Part shown: positions 36,587 through 48,865 of the stretch, piece after piece
How positions within the stretch are numbered: the first letter of the stretch is position 1
Layout: each line of letters starts with the position of its first letter
Assembly (NCBI RefSeq): GCF_000003815.2
Contig: NC_049980.1
Location: 28,325,273-28,389,272 of the forward strand
Reading direction: 5' to 3'
Length of the DNA stretch: 64,000 nt
Source: Branchiostoma floridae
Lineage: Eukaryota > Chordata > Leptocardii > Amphioxiformes > Branchiostomatidae
The notes under the pieces: generated by a model
Seen by the model: only the letters and a program-made list of their open reading frames with translations
Databases searched by the model: none
What the model was told of the DNA's origin: nothing
Program-made: the position numbers and the translations under genes

Positions 36587-37019
36587 AGTACAAAAGATTA
36601 TGACAATTAAATAATCTTAAATGAAAAAGTGTATTTCCTTTCCTTTAATGTCTCCTGTCTTATTGTCAAAAGTAGCAAATTTGGGGCACACCTGCAGAAA
36701 TATATGGCTGACATTAGACCTCGATATTCGATCATGGTAACATGTATTTTAGAATTTGAACAAAGAAATCTGTAAATGCAGTATAAGTCCAATATATCTG
36801 TAGCTTGTCTCTAAAATTTGACTTTAGAATATGATGTAGGAGAAAAAAAGTGGCGAAGTGGGGCACACGTCTATGTTATATAATGTTACATTAACACGTT
36901 ATAACGTTAACGTTATAAGCAAGTAATAATGGTATGATATCTGATACCTGCATACCATCTTCAGTCGAGGGAGGAGTGGACTCCTGTAGTGGACTGATCT
37001 TGTCACTTCAGGTCAGGCA

Positions 37020-37370
37020 TGCTCATACATCAGATGGCTCCAGTGTTTGTCTAGTTGGTTTTTGAATTGGTTCTGTCTTACTGCTCACCACTTTCTCTGG
37101 CAGGGAGTTCCAGTTATTTACTACTCTTGTGCTAAAAACCTGGGCTCTCGACTTAGCAAGGGGAATCTTCAACTTTAGACTGTGCCCTCTTGTTGTTGTG
37201 TTTTCCGCCCTCTCAAAGAAGGTGTCTACCTGAACTCTCTCCTTGCCTGTTAAAAACTTGTAGACCTGGATCATATCCCCCCGCTGTCTGATGTAAATGT
37301 AGTTGATGTTATGATGGTGTAGTCTTCTACTCAGCAACAAAGTTTTATCCTTTTCTGTCTTATACAATAA
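37020..37370 (-). mobile_element. LINE fragment, reverse transcriptase C-terminus
   Basis: The minus-strand frame has RRGDMIQVYKFLTG, TTTRGHSLKLKIPLAK and FSTRVVNNWNSLPEKVV, a pattern typical of the C-terminal end of CR1/L2-type ORF2 proteins. It ends just upstream of the KL6 promoter. Confidence 0.8.
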
Positions 37371-37415
37371 ACTGACATTACACTTTATGAGTAATCAGGT
37401 ATTCAGGTCAGCCAA

Positions 37416-37428
37416 AGGTCAAAGGTGA
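37416..37428 (+). promoter_or_regulatory. DR1-like site upstream of KL6
   Basis: AGGTCAAAGGTGA, a DR1 with one mismatch in the second half-site, about 88 bp before the KL6 start codon. Confidence 0.5.
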
Positions 37429-37515
37429 TAGAACGTAGTTCAGATTGCCCGCCAAATTTACGAGGATTGATCGTGGTAATTTCTTCAGGTTTGGCACCCA
37501 AATATACTGTTGAAT

Positions 37516-40500
37516 ATGGACGTTAGAAACAAAGAGTACACGGGCGAAGTTCTCCGAGGGCTTAACGAACAGCGGGAGCGAGCAGAGCTGACTGACGTGG
37601 TTCTGGAGGTGGAAGGGAGAAGGTAAATGTACTAGTAGTGTGCCGAAGGGGGAGGGGGGCAGATTTGGTAACTAGTGGTAGTACTGTATGAGTTTTCTGT
37701 TTATCATATGTCCCGCCGTCAGCTCACATTTCTGGCGGCTTTTACCTAGAAGCTGTGTAACGGTACGTGTTTTGCTGGAATGTAACACAAGTGCTACGTT
37801 ATATGTTATTAATGATAAGGGATTCAACCTCCTTGGTCCTGGGGGAAAATAGGGTAAATGGCTATCCCAGCCGTCTGTTAAAGCTAGACAAAAGACAACA
37901 GCTTACTAGTGACATTGTTGTGTGGAGGGGATTTTGGATGGGGCACATTGAACAATAAGCGACCCCAAGTTCTGTACATTCCCTGTGCTAAAGAAAGGAA
38001 CAACACTATACATCTAGTAATCCACCTCAGCTAGTCTAGGCCATTTTTCTTGGGAACCCTGCTTGAACAGCCCAAAATCTCACATGCTCACAAAACTAAA
38101 TGGTACAATAAAATTATAATCCCTCAGTTTCCCCTGCCATCGCAACGTCCTGGCATCCTGCAGTCCCTACTTCCGCGGAATGTTCACCAGCGGCTATGTG
38201 GAGGCAAAGCAGGAAAAGATCACTATCAAGGAAGTGAGCAAGGTAGCCATGGCAACCATTCTGGACTACGCCTACACCGGAAGCCTTAAGATGGAGCCAG
38301 ACCAGGTCCAGGATGTGATGTCTGCAGCTGGACTGCTCCAGGTAAGGCTACTAGTATGTATATGGCTACTAGGATGTATAGGGCCAACTTTACCTGTACT
38401 GTGTATGATTTATTTTTTTTAAACTAAGGAAACTTTAAGTCTGATCATGTTGCATATGTAAAATGTCTTTGCTGTATGTTATTTACCATTTGAAAGCTTG
38501 TTTATCATCCTTTACTGTACCGTGATATCCTGTTCATTTGTGGAACAAACACCATGGTCACAAAGTTGAGTTGGTCACAAAAAGGATGCCAAAATTTGCC
38601 ATGATCATTGCTGTTTTTCTGGGTGAAAAAAGGTGTTGGCACCTCTTTATTTTTGCTACTACCCCATATGTAACCCTGTGTTTTTGTGTTATTCCAGGTT
38701 GAATTTGTAGGTCGTCAAGCTGCAGAATACATGAAGAACCATCTGGACGTGTCCAACTGTGCAGATGTGTTGATATATGCTGACATGCTGGGGGACCTCA
38801 GCCTTCAAGAGACAAGTATGAATTTCATCGCATCGAGGTAAGTTTAACTTCAGCTCACAGAACTTTGTCGCACATATCTTGAACTGCTTCTATTTTCATA
38901 TTTCGGGAATATATGGTAATATCAAGAATAAATCTAGGCTTTTTAATCATTCCCAATTATTGTTTTGGAAAGTGAAGAGTTATGGATGTAACTCCAAATG
39001 TCTGTAAGTAAGTTTCTCCTAATGTAGAGATTGAATTGCCTTTGTTCTTATCTGGATGTATAAATTTCATAAACATACAATTGTCATGATATCACTTTCA
39101 AATTTTTAAACTTAGGACAAGCATTGGTTTTGAATTTCTCTACAGTTGGTATGCCCAATTACAGACAAAGTTGTTTTAAGTAAATTAGCTGCTAAGGTGT
39201 TTTTTTTTTAATTTTGCTTCTAAAAAAAAAAGGCATTTTGGTGTACATGTATTTGAGACCTTGTTGAGACATAAACTTATGCAGAATTTATCCTGGTACA
39301 GATACCAATTTGCAATAGATAATCACTCATTCTAGTAAAAATGGAACTGGACTCAACTCATGGCACATGTTCTTCTCCAGTTTCAACCAGGTGGCTCTAC
39401 AGCCCACCTTTCTCCAGTTGCCGCTGTCCCTTCTCCAGTCACTGCTCAACAGGGAAGACCTGATGACTAGCTCAGAGGACAACATTGTGCAAGCTGCTTT
39501 AAGATGGGTTGATTCCAACCAAGAAGAGCGCTTGCAGTGCCTTCCTGTTCTGTGCAGATGCTTCCGTCATACCTTCATCAGCTCAAACCAACTTTTGGAG
39601 CTCAAGAATAGGTGCCAGTCAACAGACTGCAAGTTGGTTTACAGTGACAAAACGACCAAGCGTCTGGGACAGACACAAACTGAACTGACCATTATCCTAG
39701 GAGCCGACTTTTTCTCATTCAGGAGTGGTAGAGAAAGAAATGCTCTTTGCTATGACCCTTTGTCAGGCAAGTTGCATGTAATGAACATGCCTGACAATCT
39801 TAGTTCGTACACAATGGCAGTGACCCCAACTGATGACCTGTACTTGGCAGGGCATATTTTGGGGGCTAAAGAGAAATCCTTCTTTCAATTCAATCATCGG
39901 AAGAATGACTGGGAATCCAGATGTGACTTGACTACGCCTCGAGTCAGGTAGGTGCTTCGAATATCAAGGCTTCAGACTACTAGTAAGAGGTATTCACATT
40001 TCCCTTGCTAATTGGGAAAGGAAAAAGATGTATCTTTGTCTAATAGTCTTGTTGATTTTGACAGTCTATCCAATGATGGCCATGTTTTTCAAAGTATTTT
40101 TAAAGGCAATTTAAGGCCGTATGATATGAAATTTGTTTGCGGATATCTTGAGAATTCAGTTTACACTCTTTTGTCTATTTGTTCCTTTATAAATTCACTT
40201 CAGTTCATCAGTTCAAGTTCTTCAGAGGAAATTTTGAAGTAATTGCAGAAAAATAACTATTTTGCACAGGTGCAAACCAATCCTAGAATATTTGCTAGTA
40301 CAGGGTTACATGTAAGTTGCATGTAATTGATGGTAAGATGTACATGATGTCTTACACATCTACTGGTATGATTTTGTATTTATTTTTTCTGAATTCTTTT
40401 GTCAGTTGCGGACTGGTTCATTTGAAGGGGTACATCTATGCCATCGGTGGTGACAAGACAAATCAAGCAGCAGAGAGGTATGACCCTGGTAGTGACGAGT

Positions 40501-41279
40501 GGACGTCCATACCATCCATTCCCTATCCGATGCCGGTACCACCCACCTTGCACCCTGACCCTGATTGGTCCACTGTACTTCGTGCTGTAGCTCTTGATGA
40601 CAGCATCTACGTCATAACTAGTAAAGGCTGCTACTGCTTCAGTACCACAGAGAACAAGTGGAGCAAGACAGCAGACATGGTCAAACCACCTCGGCATCCA
40701 CAGACTGTCGCGTTCCAGGGGTCCATCTACTGTGTGGACAGGCGAGGCCGCTCACCCAATTATGTGCAGGTGTACAACCCTAAAGACAATGTGTGGAAAC
40801 ACTCCGGGAATGCCACGGACACAGACTTCCCAGGAGATGACCTGATCCTGATGCCCCACGGAGGATCGTTGTACCTCCTCACCCTACACAAGAAAGGCAA
40901 AAAGGACGTCGTCAATGGATATGGGCAAACAGTTGAGAGGTTTTCTGAAATTGATCTCTTCCATTACCAGCCAGAAATGGACAGCTGGCTGAAGCCAGGT
41001 AGCACAGACATGAAACTCAAGTCCATGGTCAGGTGGTTGCAATCTGCACTTAAGAAAGAGTTACAGGTGGCAAGGCTGGTCCCAAAGTTCCTGGGTTACC
41101 TTGGCAATGCCGACAGCGATGAAGACGAGGATGAAGAGTATGAGGAAGGCGATGAGGAGGACATGTTTGACCATTTCTTCGGCTATGATGAGGAGGATAT
41201 GTGGGGATATCCGGTCACTGATGAAGACTCATATGATGATGACGAATATGATGACGAAGATGAGGAGGAAGACAACTAA
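37516..41279 (+). CDS. KL6: Kelch-like BTB-BACK-Kelch protein with acidic tail, 633 aa
   Basis: Join of 37516-37622, 38128-38341, 38698-38837, 39381-39947 and 40406-41279 (1,902 bp, one frame). The start is MDVRNKEYTGEVLRGLNEQ. BTB is at about residues 15-120; here the usual HRAVLA is HRNVLA. BACK is at about 125-235 (FNQVALQPTFLQLPLSLLQ). Kelch blades run from about 250 to 560 (LKGYIYAIGGDKT, RYDPGSDEW, TTENKWSKTADM, DLFHYQPEMDSW). The tail from about residue 573 is acidic but holds aromatic breaks (MFDHFFGYDEEDMWGYP), so it is less uniform than in KL4. Exon 4 is the shortest intact one, at 567 bp. Past the stop, acidic-coding repeats continue in another frame to about 41640, evidence of a once longer tail. 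The likely role is CUL3 adaptor, by family. Confidence 0.9.
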
Positions 41280-42864
41280 GATGACCGAGGAAGAAGAAGG
41301 AATGATAATTGATGACAAAGAGGACTTTGATGATGAAGACAACTATGATGACAAAGACAACTATGGAGATGTACTTTGATAGAAGAGGACAGTTATGAGA
41401 CATGATAAAGACAACTATGAGGATGTACCCTGGAAAGAAGAAGACAATGTTGACAAAGAGGACTTTGATGATAAAGACAACTATGACGATAGAGATGACT
41501 TTATATTTGACTTGATATGGAGATGTATTTCAGAAAGATGAGTAATAACAAAGACAACTATGATGACAAAGGACACTATGGAGACTGAGATGGAGAATGG
41601 TACAATAGGAGAGGTCAAGGAGACACATAAAAAAAAGCACCATGAGCCCAAAGCTTCACCCTCACCCTTCAACCTGGTTAGGAAATAGTGGATTACTTGG
41701 AAGCTGCCAGGAGTTTAAAACTATAAAAGTTTGTAACGTATGTTTAAGAAACCCCATTGACCAAAACTCCGGCACTGTGTTCTTAATGTTTCTTTTTTAT
41801 GTCTCTAAGAAGGATTAGTCTGAACATAGATTATACATTTATTATTACTTAGCATCAGCCAGTTTTGTTAAGAATACCAATGAAAGACTTTTTGAAGATT
41901 TAAGTTAAAAACCTTTGTTTTTTCTTATGACCTTGCATCCGTAACTATCCTTTTAAAAATTACTTTAACATATGAGTGTAAATATTTTGTACTTCACCTG
42001 AGTTAACAGTCATTGGTTTTTGTAACACAAGAATAGAAGTGCATTGGATGTGCAGCAGTAGCTTATGTTCACTGTTCCTGTTCCACTGGTAGTTAATTTC
42101 TTAGACTAGATTTGAATTAACAAGAATAGAAGTGCATTGTGTATGCAAAAGCACATGTAGCTTATGTTCCTGTTCCATTGGCAGTTAATTTCTTAGACTA
42201 GATTTGAATGAACAAGAATAGAAGTGCATTGCATATGCAGAGGTAGATGTTCATTGTATCCTGTTCCATTGGCAGTTAGTTTACAAAATATGGGAAAGCA
42301 TTCCAATAGCCAAAGGATAGATCATCACTTGTTGAAGACTCATTGTAACCATCTTGAATGTACCTTACTGTAATTTGGAACAATTTGTTACATCTGAGTC
42401 AACCATTTGTTAACAGCATTTAACAAGGAATTATCACCACACGATTCTGGTTTTGGAAGTATACTGGGCATAAAATTTATGTCTGACAAACCTAGTAAGA
42501 GACCTGTTTGCTTTGGTTGTAATGTTACTTTGGTTGTAACGTTAAAGGGATCAGACAATTACAAGGAAAGTTGGTTATTTGATTATATCATATGGTTCTA
42601 GCTCTTGCTAACACGAATTCCGTTCTTGTTGTAACATTTTATTATATTTAAGACATTACAAACCTGCTTTGACTAAGTCCAGTGTTTGTATAATCTATCT
42701 TATTTGTACTACTTTTTATTTGGAGTCTATGGGGTATCACTTGAATCTATCAATCAAGCCATATACAGATTATACATCAAGTCCAAATATTTTGGGGAAA
42801 ATAACATTGATTCATCTTTATTGATACCAACTTCGTCTGAGGTACTGGGCACGTAGTCCTATAG
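41280..42864. other. KL6 3' flank with decayed acidic-tail repeats
   Basis: At 41280-41640 there are GATGACAAAGAC-type units coding acidic residues in shifted frames. Beyond that is non-coding DNA with a three-unit tandem repeat at about 42030-42280. No gene is seen. Confidence 0.6.
42030..42280. repeat. Tandem repeat, about 95-bp period, three units
   Basis: Units share ACAAGAATAGAAGTGCATTG, TTCCTGTTCCA and GGCAGTTAATTTCTTAGAC. Confidence 0.85.
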
Positions 42865-42955
42865 CGTCAGGGTGGTTAATGAATGTAACTCCCTGTCACA
42901 GGAGATTGTAGACACCAAGTCTGTTAATGAGTTTAAGTACACTCTGCAAGTGTGA
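42865..42955 (+). mobile_element. LINE remnant, end of reverse transcriptase ORF
   Basis: One frame reads VRVVNECNSLSQEIVDTKSV then NEFKYTLQV and a stop. This is the RVVNxWNSLPxxVVxAxSVNxFK end motif of CR1/L2-like elements, with Trp changed to Cys. It lies just outside the palindrome element that follows. Confidence 0.7.
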
Positions 42956-43137
42956 AGATCGGGAGCTACAGGCGTCGCCTTCTTCCCGAGGATGGTATCA
43001 AAGTTATCAGGTTTGAACTTTTGTTAATTCTTGGAAGTTCAAATCGGCCTGGTAATCAGTTTCTACGGGCAGACATAGATGTAAAACCTAAAAATCAGTG
43101 AAAGCTTGAAATGACTTTTTCATATTGCCATTAAGCA

Positions 43138-44120
43138 CAAAAAAGGCAAAACTACGAAAGCTTCACCCTCCTTTTTCAGCACTCGGTTCCAGTGCTGAAA
43201 ATGGCCTCAACACTGGATTTCCAGTGCTGAATGTTCTTCACTGGGCTTACAGTGCTGACGCGCTCTCAGCACTGGAAAAGCCTGCGTCAGCACTGGAAAC
43301 CGAGTGCTTGGACGATATTCCGCACTGGCCACTGAAATCAATTCCAGAAGGGCTGTAATTATGATTTGCAATCACACACAATCAAGTTGTTTGCAATCCT
43401 TTGTTACTAACATCTATCTTTTATAGTTATAACGTTACATACATCCAGTTCCAACTACACAACAAATGAAATAACTCAGATTCGGGTTTCTAATGAACTT
43501 GGACCATATCTTTCTTAGAATTTACGCCTAGTACCGCTCTCAGTACTTTTCAAAAATGATATCTATCCCATATACAATAATTTATACATATAAAGTCCAG
43601 TTTCAATTACACATCGGCACAACTTCGGTTTCTTAGCATGAAGTTACTTATTTTTTATTCGAATCTTAGACAAGTACCTTTCTCATCACTAGGACACTGC
43701 AATTCTGGAAAGACTTCAGCACTGGTTTGAAGATCGTTCCAGTGCTGAAATAAAAGACGTCAGCACTCGTTTTCCAGTGCTGAAGATCCCTCAGCACTGG
43801 TGTTCCAGTGCTGAATTGTCCCTGAGCACTGGTAAATACAGTGTGGAAGGTGAAGCTTTTGTATATCAGCACTCGGTTCCAGTGCTGACGCCGATTTCAG
43901 CACTGGGTAACTAGTTCCGACGGCAGTCCAGCACAAGATTCGGCACTGGAATTCCAGTCCTGACAGAGCTTCAGGACTGGAACAGAGCCATTCAGCACTG
44001 GAAAACCAGTGCTGAACTTTCTTCAGCACTGGAAAACCAGTGCTGAGGCGGGTTTGACCATTGAATCAGCACTGGAATACCAGTGCGAAAGGTGAAGCTT
44101 TCGTAGACTTGCCTTTTTTG
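43138..44120. mobile_element. Palindrome-array transposon, copy 1 (foldback-like)
   Basis: Ends are inverted: CAAAAAAGGC at 43138 and GCCTTTTTTG ending 44120, followed inward by CTACGAAAGCTTCACC and its reverse complement. Inside are two arrays, about 43174-43335 and 43710-44095, of roughly 17 imperfect palindromes of about 22 bp (CAGCACTGG, four variable bases, CCAGTGCTG), separated by about 9-20 bp of differing sequence. The middle (43350-43700) is plain AT-rich DNA. An internal copy of the end motif (GGTGAAGCTTTTGTA) lies at about 43848. There is no transposase. Flanks GCCATTAAGCA and GCCGCAAGCA could be a decayed target duplication. The frames rich in SALE and HWKTSA are the array read as protein. 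Confidence 0.8.
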
Positions 44121-44223
44121 GTCGCCGCAAGCAGTATGTATAAAGTACATGTATACACGGATGTCACCCTACTAACGAAATGATTTGTACCATATGTGGG
44201 TAATAAGGTTGGCGAAGGTTTAA

Positions 44224-44236
44224 AGGTTAAAGTTGA
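44224..44236 (+). promoter_or_regulatory. Degenerate DR1-like site upstream of KL7
   Basis: AGGTTAAAGTTGA, the weakest of the set, at the equivalent distance (about 73 bp) before the KL7 start codon. Confidence 0.3.
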
Positions 44237-44309
44237 CAGGACAAGAACTGCCACGTGTATCCCAAACGAACCTGTATTCTTCAATCTTGGCTCATTAACG
44301 TTGCTAATC

Positions 44310-47300
44310 ATGAACGAAAGGAACTTTAACCACCCCACTCAGGTTCTTCGTGAACTTAACGCCATGAGGGATCGGGCAGAGTTGACTGACGTGGTTCTGG
44401 AGGTGGAAGGGAGAAGGTAACTGTTGGAACGATGGGAGGGGGAGGGGGCATGTCAAAAATATCATCCCCCACTCTTCTCTAAAAACGACAGTGTGTTAAG
44501 TTGACTGTCCAAACAGACGTTCGGCTCCGGCTGTTTTTGACGTATTATAGGCGTTTTTGCTGGGTTTCTATTTTGCCCCCATAATTGGATCGGTCCCAAA
44601 AGTAACGTTACTTTATTGACACGACAAAAAAGTACAGGGACTTTTGTAGTACAGGGACTTTTGTATGGTCGAATATTAACTACAAGAAAGTGGTTACACA
44701 AATAATGGGGGGGGGGGGGGAGGTCGGATTTTACAATAGGGGAGGTCCTGGTTCGGAATTTTTTTTACAACAGGGAGTGAAGACCAGTGAAGATAGACTG
44801 GATTCGGATTTTTTAAAACGAGGTCAAAAAAAAAGGTGGATCTGAATCTTTTTATGAAATTTTTAGTTGCAGTAGACTGTCTGGAAAACAGTTGAAAAGT
44901 TGTTTAACGTCATCAGGAAAGGTTTTGAAAATTCTTGTGTCCTAGAATCCCATTGCCTAAGAGAACTGAGTTCTGGTGAGTATATGCAATGCAGTATAAT
45001 TGGTTGGGTAATGAGTAATCTTTTTGTACACCTGCAGCTACAGTCTGGTCTCTTGTAACAAAAGTTACCCAAGTAAAAAAATTAAGACTATGGTTCAAGC
45101 TGCAGGTGCCTATACAAAGTCATATAACAAGCTTTACAGCAGAAATGAGAACTAAAGCTATGATGGCTGAATTTGACGGGAGAGCATGTTGTACCCTCTG
45201 CTGGGAGAGTGTGTGAAGTTAACAGCCTGCTTTCATCAGGCCTGTCAAAGTCAAACCTTGAAAAATGTACTGTACTGTATCTTCTTCCTCAGTTTCCCCT
45301 GCCATCGTGCCGTCCTGGCATCGTGCAGTCCCTACTTCCGTGGCATGTTCTCCAGCGGCTATGTGGAGGCCAAACAGGAAAGGATCACTATCAAGGAAGT
45401 GAGCAAGGTAGCCATGGCAACCATTCTGGACTACGCCTACACCGGCTGCCTTCAAACAGAGCCAGACCAGGTCCAGGCTGTGATGTCTGCTGCCAGACTG
45501 CTACAGGTAAGGATGCTGCTTTGAAGTCATGTGTGGTATAGAGCAGCAATCATACTACACGTCAATACTCAAGTCCCACACATGCAATATATATAGCACA
45601 ACAATTTTGGGGTTTGGTAGGTTCTTTGTACATAAGAAGCACTCTACTTGCCCTTTGTTCACTACATAGGAGTAATAAGCTAATCAATGTAGAATACAGA
45701 AGTGAAAGATTTTTGCTGCTTCTAGGTGGAGTTTGTAGGTCGTAACGCCGCACTATACATGAAGTTCCATCTGGACATGTCCAACTGTGCAGATGTGTTG
45801 ATGTATGCCGACATGCTGGGGGACAGTGACTTAGTGAAGGCCAGTGAGGACTTCATTGCATCCAGGTCAGTGAGATGCCTGTTAACTGTTGGAGAGGGGG
45901 AAGAGTATTCGAGTCCCTGTAGACTGATTAAAAGTAAACAATAAACAATAAGGGACTCATGCTAGACGCTGCACATATTATAACTTTATAATAAACTAAG
46001 ATAAACTTGATTGTCAACTTCAAACAACACTATCTTTTTACAAAAATGCATTCACAATGTATGTGTCTTACCACTTTGAATCAACCCAGCCATTGACTTT
46101 TGACATGTGTGTAACTTCCTCAGCTTCCATCAGGTGGTGCTACAACCATCCTTTCTCCAGTTATCACTCCCCCTTCTCCAGTCACTACTCGACAGGGAAG
46201 ACTTGATGACCAGCTCAGAGGACAACATTGTGCAAGCCGCTCTAAGATGGGTTGGTTTCAACCAAGAAGAGCGCTTGCAGCACCTTCCTGCTCTTTGTAG
46301 ATGCTTCCGCCATTCTGCCATCAGCTCAGAACTACTTGCAGAGCTCGAGAGTAAGTGCCCATCAACAGACGACAAGTTGATTTACAGCAAAAGCACAACC
46401 CAGCGGCTGGGACAGGTGCAAACTGAAATGCAGATTTTCTTCAGAGAAGGGTTCTCTAAATATCAGTCCCAGCAGGTTGCTCCTTGCTATGACCCATCCG
46501 AAGGTGGGTTGTATGAACTCCATATGCCTGACAACCTGGCCAACTTCTCTGTGACAGCCACTCCCAATGATGAGCTGTACCTGGCAGGGGGCATCAACAG
46601 CCTATCAGACAGAAGGCAGAAGGCACTTTACCAGTACAACCACCTGTTAAACACCTGGGAACCAAAGTGTGATATGGGATCACCTAGAGTGAGGTATGTA
46701 TCTCGCTTGCAAGCTGCTGCTTTCTTGCTATAAGGCATTTAGGAAATCAAGAATGCCATCCTCTAAGTTCTTTGGAGAATTGTAAGTAACCTTATCTTGT
46801 ACTTGTATTTGTTTTTCCAGGTGTGGTCTGGTGTATCTGAAGGGCTACATCTATGCCATTGGTGGTGATGACACCAAGAAAACAGCGGAGAGGTATGACC
46901 CAAGTTGTGATGAGTGGACCCCCATACCAGCCATGCCTCAGTCCATGTCCTCAGAACTCTGTGCAGTGACTCTTGATGACAGCGTCTATGTCATAAGTAA
47001 GGAAGGCTGCTACTGCTTCAGTACCACAGAGAACAGGTGGAGCAAGATGGCGGACATGCACAAACCACAAACGTGTCCTCAGGCCGTCACGTATCAAGGC
47101 AGAATCTACAGTGTAGACTGCAACAAAGAAAAAGACTGGACTTGGGTAGAGATGTACAACCCTGCAAACTGTGTTTGGGAGCGGTCCGGTCACCGTACCT
47201 TCAACAAAGTAAACCTGCTGAAGCATGAAGAGACTATTTACCTCCTCTCTGTAATCAAAAACAATGACTTCTGGGGCCAAAATGGTGAGAGTGCATTCAA

Positions 47301-47583
47301 GATTTGCATTTACCAGTACCAGCCAGAGTCTGGCTTTTGGGTGGGTCTAAAAGACAAGGGCAGGCTGGTTCCTCCTATAGCAGACTGGATGGGCTCTAGA
47401 AGAGGAACAGTGATAGCTTGCCTGTCAGCAAGGATGGTCCCATTGTTTCTGGGGGAGCAGATTCACGACCAGGAGCTTTTATCTGACGATGAAGATACAT
47501 CTGGAAGTGGAATCTCAGACCAAGAGGACAGCGATGAGGATAGCAGTGCCAGGGAGAGTGGAAGTGACTATTATGACATCTGA
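44310..47583 (+). CDS. KL7: Kelch-like BTB-BACK-Kelch protein, 597 aa
   Basis: Join of 44310-44416, 45293-45506, 45726-45865, 46124-46693 and 46821-47583 (1,794 bp, one frame). The start is MNERNFNHPTQVLRELNAM. BTB is at about residues 15-120 (the exon 2 sequence has FRGMFSSGYVEAKQE). The linker FHLDMSNCADV differs from the usual DHLDVSN. BACK is at about 125-235 (FHQVVLQPSFLQLSLPLLQ). Kelch blades run from about 250 to 560 (LKGYIYAIGGDDT, RYDPSCDEWTPIPAM, TTENRWSKMADM). The acidic Ser/Asp tail is short, about 35 residues (SDQEDSDEDSSARESGSD). Intron 4 is only 127 bp. It sits directly after palindrome element 1, whose right end is about 190 bp from the start codon. By sequence it groups with KL8 and KL9 (CYDPS, LYLAGGI, NTWEP) more than with KL4-KL6. 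Confidence 0.9.
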
Positions 47584-48865
47584 GACACTGGGATACCATC
47601 AAAGATAAAACTGCTTGAATCACCAATGACAAGGTCATAAAACAGAGCAGAAGTGAAGACACATCAACATGCCATGCTCTGATCACATTCCCAAAGTTAC
47701 ATGTACCAAAATACTAGGTAGATGGGAAATGTGTTGACACAGAGGATAGACATTTTGATTGACGTACATTGAAAACTTGAAAAATCTGATCTAACCGATG
47801 CCTTGTATTTTAGATTGTACATGACCAAAACCATTAGCCGCTTTAGCTTGTGCTGTAGGCATCAGGTATACATGAAGCTGCATTAACATGCACATGATGC
47901 CAACTTTGATGATGCTATATAACATTTACTTAACAGTTTGCAAAAATGTTGTTTTTACTAATTTGTTAATTAACAAAAGGTTACCAAGTATTGTTAGGAA
48001 AAAGGTTACCATGTATTTTTAGGAATATTAACATTGGAAACAGACATCTCATTTAGATAGGACAGCAATGGATTTGTGAAAACAGCAGTTTTGATGATTT
48101 ATATCATGTAAGTATGTGCTTATCTGTCTTAAGTATGGCTTATCTTATGACCTAGATCATTTGAACTGTGAAGAAGGCAGTGAAATGTGTTGATTATTGG
48201 GCTTTGTAGTAATACCCATTGTCTTTTAGGCTTGTAGTACATAGAGAGGATTTGCAATCTGTTCAAAAGTTTAGTATGTAACGTTAGTTAACACATTTAT
48301 TTGTACTTGAGTTCATGTACTGCACAGTTATTTCCACACAAAGACATTAAAGGCTTATAATGCCAAATGCACTATTTTATTTTAATGATTTTAGTTGCTG
48401 TTGTTTCATGATTTACGTACATACATGTTCACTTTAAAATCAGAATATAGCAGTGCTAACCTATGCTACTGTCTATACATGTGTTTAAAAGCTGCCTTAA
48501 ACTTGTTTGTGTTAAGATTCTATTTCATTTACATGCACATGCATCTGGATCGACCCCAAGAGAGATGCTTAGTTGGGTCAAATTGTGAAACCACTTCTTT
48601 TCAAGTTTCAATTATCTCCCTCCGTACACACTCATCCATTGGATCAAATTACAAACAACTGTGTTTGATAAAATGTTCTTTAGTATTGTTTTTGTATGCA
48701 GCCATATTTAAAAAGTCATTCCTCTTTTCCAACATACACACTATGGGAGTATCAGGTATCAAGATAGGTCAAAGGTCAGAGTTTAAGTGCGTATGACCTC
48801 TTGGTGCACTAAGCCAGCAGTGCGATAGTTTCCAGCGTACATTTGGCACCCCGGCAGCTGTAAAG
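47584..48865. other. KL7-KL8 intergenic region
   Basis: Non-coding. ATTAAA near 48345 could be a polyadenylation signal for KL7. The segment near 47850-47930 is homologous to KL8 3' flank after the 397-bp MITE. No RNA gene is seen. Confidence 0.5.
48766..48778 (+). promoter_or_regulatory. Perfect DR1 site upstream of KL8
   Basis: AGGTCAAAGGTCA, an exact DR1, about 88 bp before the KL8 start codon and within a block also shared upstream of KL9 (GTATCAAGAT). Confidence 0.6.

Noticed and set aside
43170-44095. CRISPR-like look of regularly spaced repeats with unique spacers
   Set aside because: The host is an animal genome with introns, repeats vary and are palindromic, spacers are short and uneven, no cas genes are present, and the arrays lie inside inverted-end transposons.
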